Part shown: positions 62,936 through 64,000 of the stretch, in pieces
Position numbering within the stretch: the stretch's first letter is position 1
How the letters are laid out: each line of letters starts with the position of its first letter
Made by a program: the position numbers and the translations under genes
Assembly (NCBI GenBank): GCA_011050615.1
Contig: DRFJ01000054.1
Location: 1 to 64,000 of the forward strand
Direction of reading: 5' to 3'
Length of the DNA stretch: 64,000 nt
DNA from: Bacteroidota bacterium
GTDB lineage: Bacteria > Bacteroidota > Bacteroidia > Bacteroidales > VadinHA17
The notes under the pieces: generated by a model
The model's input: only the letters and a program-made list of their open reading frames with translations
Told to the model about the DNA's origin: nothing
Database searches by the model: none

Positions 62936-63241
62936 ATGGCAGCCTTAAAGAGAATACTGGTTTACATACTTCTGGTTCCGCTTTATCTATACAGGTGGTT
63001 TATCTCACCCCTTACGGGACCATCGTGCAGGCACACGCCCACATGCTCGAAATATGCAATTGAAGCGTTGAAGCGTCATGGTCCCTTGCGGGGCTTTTGT
63101 ATGGCCGCCAACCGTATAAGCCGTTGCAGGCCGGGTGGCACCCATGGTTATGACCCGGTACCGCTTATTTACGTAAAGAAGTACAAAGCCCTTAAAAGCC
63201 TCAGGAGAGCATGGCCAAGGGATAACAGGCTTAAGAGATAA
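62936..63241 (+). CDS. yidD: Membrane protein insertion efficiency factor YidD
   Basis: I chose Met17 of the ORF (MAALKRILVYILLVPLYLYR), which begins just outside the methyltransferase gene. The family signature ISPLTGPSCRHTPTCSKYAI then EALKRHGPLRG and ISRCRPGGTHGYDPVP is complete with its cysteines. YidD assists YidC-mediated insertion. In most relatives it sits between rnpA and the S41 protease or oxaA genes; here it is 53 kb from rnpA. It converges on the LytTR regulator with a 4-bp gap. Confidence 0.93.
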   Translation: MAALKRILVYILLVPLYLYRWFISPLTGPSCRHTPTCSKYAIEALKRHGPLRGFCMAANRISRCRPGGTHGYDPVPLIYVKKYKALKSLRRAWPRDNRLKR

Positions 63242-63245
63242 GGCT

Positions 63246-64000
63246 TCAGAAACTGATTCTCTCCTTAAGTTTCTTATAGCCTGAACGGCTTACAGGTAAC
63301 CTTTCTCCGTCTTTCAAAATGGCAATATGGGAGTCCTTGCCATAGGGTTCTATCCTGCTTATCTGTTCAATTGCCACAAGGCAGGATCTGTGGATACGTA
63401 CAAATTCATTTCCGGGGAGCTTTCTTTCATAATATTTCATGGTCTGTTCCTTAAGGGCTTTACCTCCTGTATGATATATCATTACATAGTCATCCTCCGC
63501 CATCATGTAAATTATATTTCTGACGGGGATAAAGCTTATGGCATTCCCCTTTCTGATCACTATCCTGTTCAGGGCAGGTAATCCCTCTGTCTCCCCTGCC
63601 TTCAGCTTCTGTATGTTTGCAGACAGGTCAGCGCCCCTGCTGATTCTTACGACAGCCTTTTCAACGGCATCATCAAAGCGCTTTTCCGAAAAGGGTTTGA
63701 GAAGATAGTCCACGGCATTCATTTCGAAAGCCTTAATCGCATATTCATCAAATGCAGTAGTAAATATTATATCCGGTTTTTCTTCAAGTACTTCCAGTAA
63801 CTCAAAGCCTGTTAATTTGGGCATTTGAATATCAAGGAAAATAAGATCGGGATTTAAATCCTTTATTGCCATAAGTCCGCAGAACCCGTCGGAGCACTCG
63901 CCCACTATCTGTACAGTGTTATGTTTGGCAAGGTAATGTCTGATTATGCTTCTGGCCGGTTCTTCATCTTCTATGATAAGTGCTTTAATTTTATCTTCTT
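63246..64000 (-). CDS. LytTR-type response regulator, N-terminus beyond the window
   Basis: The frame stays open upstream of the ORF Met to the window edge, giving EDKIKALIIEDEEPARSIIR, the usual receiver start with its acidic pair. The phosphoacceptor lies in DLIFLDIQMPKLTGFELLE, and LKPFSEKRFDDAV holds the conserved lysine. The C-terminal LytTR domain includes YYERKLPGNEFVRIHRSCLV and SGYKKLKERISF. Such regulators usually pair with a LytS-type kinase, which would lie just outside the window. The decayed LytTR at 40.2 kb is a separate relative. Confidence 0.92.
   Translation of the reverse strand, partial: EDKIKALIIEDEEPARSIIRHYLAKHNTVQIVGECSDGFCGLMAIKDLNPDLIFLDIQMPKLTGFELLEVLEEKPDIIFTTAFDEYAIKAFEMNAVDYLLKPFSEKRFDDAVEKAVVRISRGADLSANIQKLKAGETEGLPALNRIVIRKGNAISFIPVRNIIYMMAEDDYVMIYHTGGKALKEQTMKYYERKLPGNEFVRIHRSCLVAIEQISRIEPYGKDSHIAILKDGERLPVSRSGYKKLKERISF

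Noticed and set aside
1-64000. tRNA, rRNA or CRISPR loci
   Set aside because: All gaps over 100 bp were read on both strands; no tRNA cloverleaf with TTCGA loop, rRNA core or regularly spaced repeat was seen.

Overview
The window reads as chromosomal DNA of a free-living member of the Bacteroidota, most likely class Bacteroidia (Bacteroidales/Marinilabiliales type). Supporting signs are TAnnTTTG-type -7 promoter elements before many genes (one, before the phosphofructokinase, has a full TTTG-N19-TAnnTTTG layout), the phylum-typical cluster DUF4271-hemD-rnpA-S41 protease, a TonB-dependent receptor, a FISUMP-domain lipoprotein-like protein, an AHQLGTP-type histidine kinase, sulfatase/GH16/DUF4838 polysaccharide genes, and beta-barrel proteins ending in Phe. 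I found no rRNA, tRNA, CRISPR array or intact insertion sequence.

Layout. 1-2.8 kb: a truncated IS200-type transposase, an acyl-CoA synthetase and a TPR protein. 3.1-6.7 kb (+): queD-polA-moaD. 6.7-13.5 kb (-): a long housekeeping run dtd-MFS-deoC-DUF4271-hemD-rnpA-S41 protease-moaE. 13.6-30.8 kb (mostly +): mntP, PHP phosphatase (-), Crp/Fnr regulator, M14 carboxypeptidase with Ca-loop inserts, DAACS symporter, TldD/TldE pair, a decayed BNR gene, a PPi-type phosphofructokinase, amidase lipoprotein, rsgA, hybrid histidine kinase, mnmH. 30.8-42.5 kb (-): U32 peptidase, histidine kinase, AsmA-like protein, PepE, ThiF/MoeB-like E1, OMP / anti-sigma / ECF sigma, two gene remnants, and a remarkable fusion of ECF-transporter-like membrane domains with a THEP1-like NTPase. 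42.6-55.6 kb (-): accessory region with polysaccharide/nutrient genes (TonB receptor, DUF4838, sulfatase, M1 peptidase, steroid-5alpha-reductase homologue, a GH16-like protein with altered active site) mixed with decayed GH43 and beta-lactamase genes. 55.9-62.1 kb (+): a TetR-controlled cassette of LolA-like protein, two FtsX-type permeases, an ABC ATPase and an outer-membrane barrel, followed by an ICMT-type methyltransferase and yidD. The window ends in a LytTR response regulator running off the right edge.

How the genes work together. Most of the first 36 kb is core metabolism and information processing (DNA repair, queuosine and molybdopterin biosynthesis, tRNA proofreading and modification, ribosome maturation, protein quality control). 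The 40-50 kb interval is a zone of gene decay: at least four broken genes lie between intact ones. The most unusual items are (i) the GH16-like protein with four about 71-residue helical repeats and H/D/R in place of E/D/E at its catalytic motif, (ii) the one-polypeptide ECF-like/THEP1 fusion, (iii) a hybrid kinase with degraded ATP-binding motifs, (iv) an E1-like enzyme without its usual cysteines, and (v) an M1 peptidase-sulfatase-5alpha-reductase operon.
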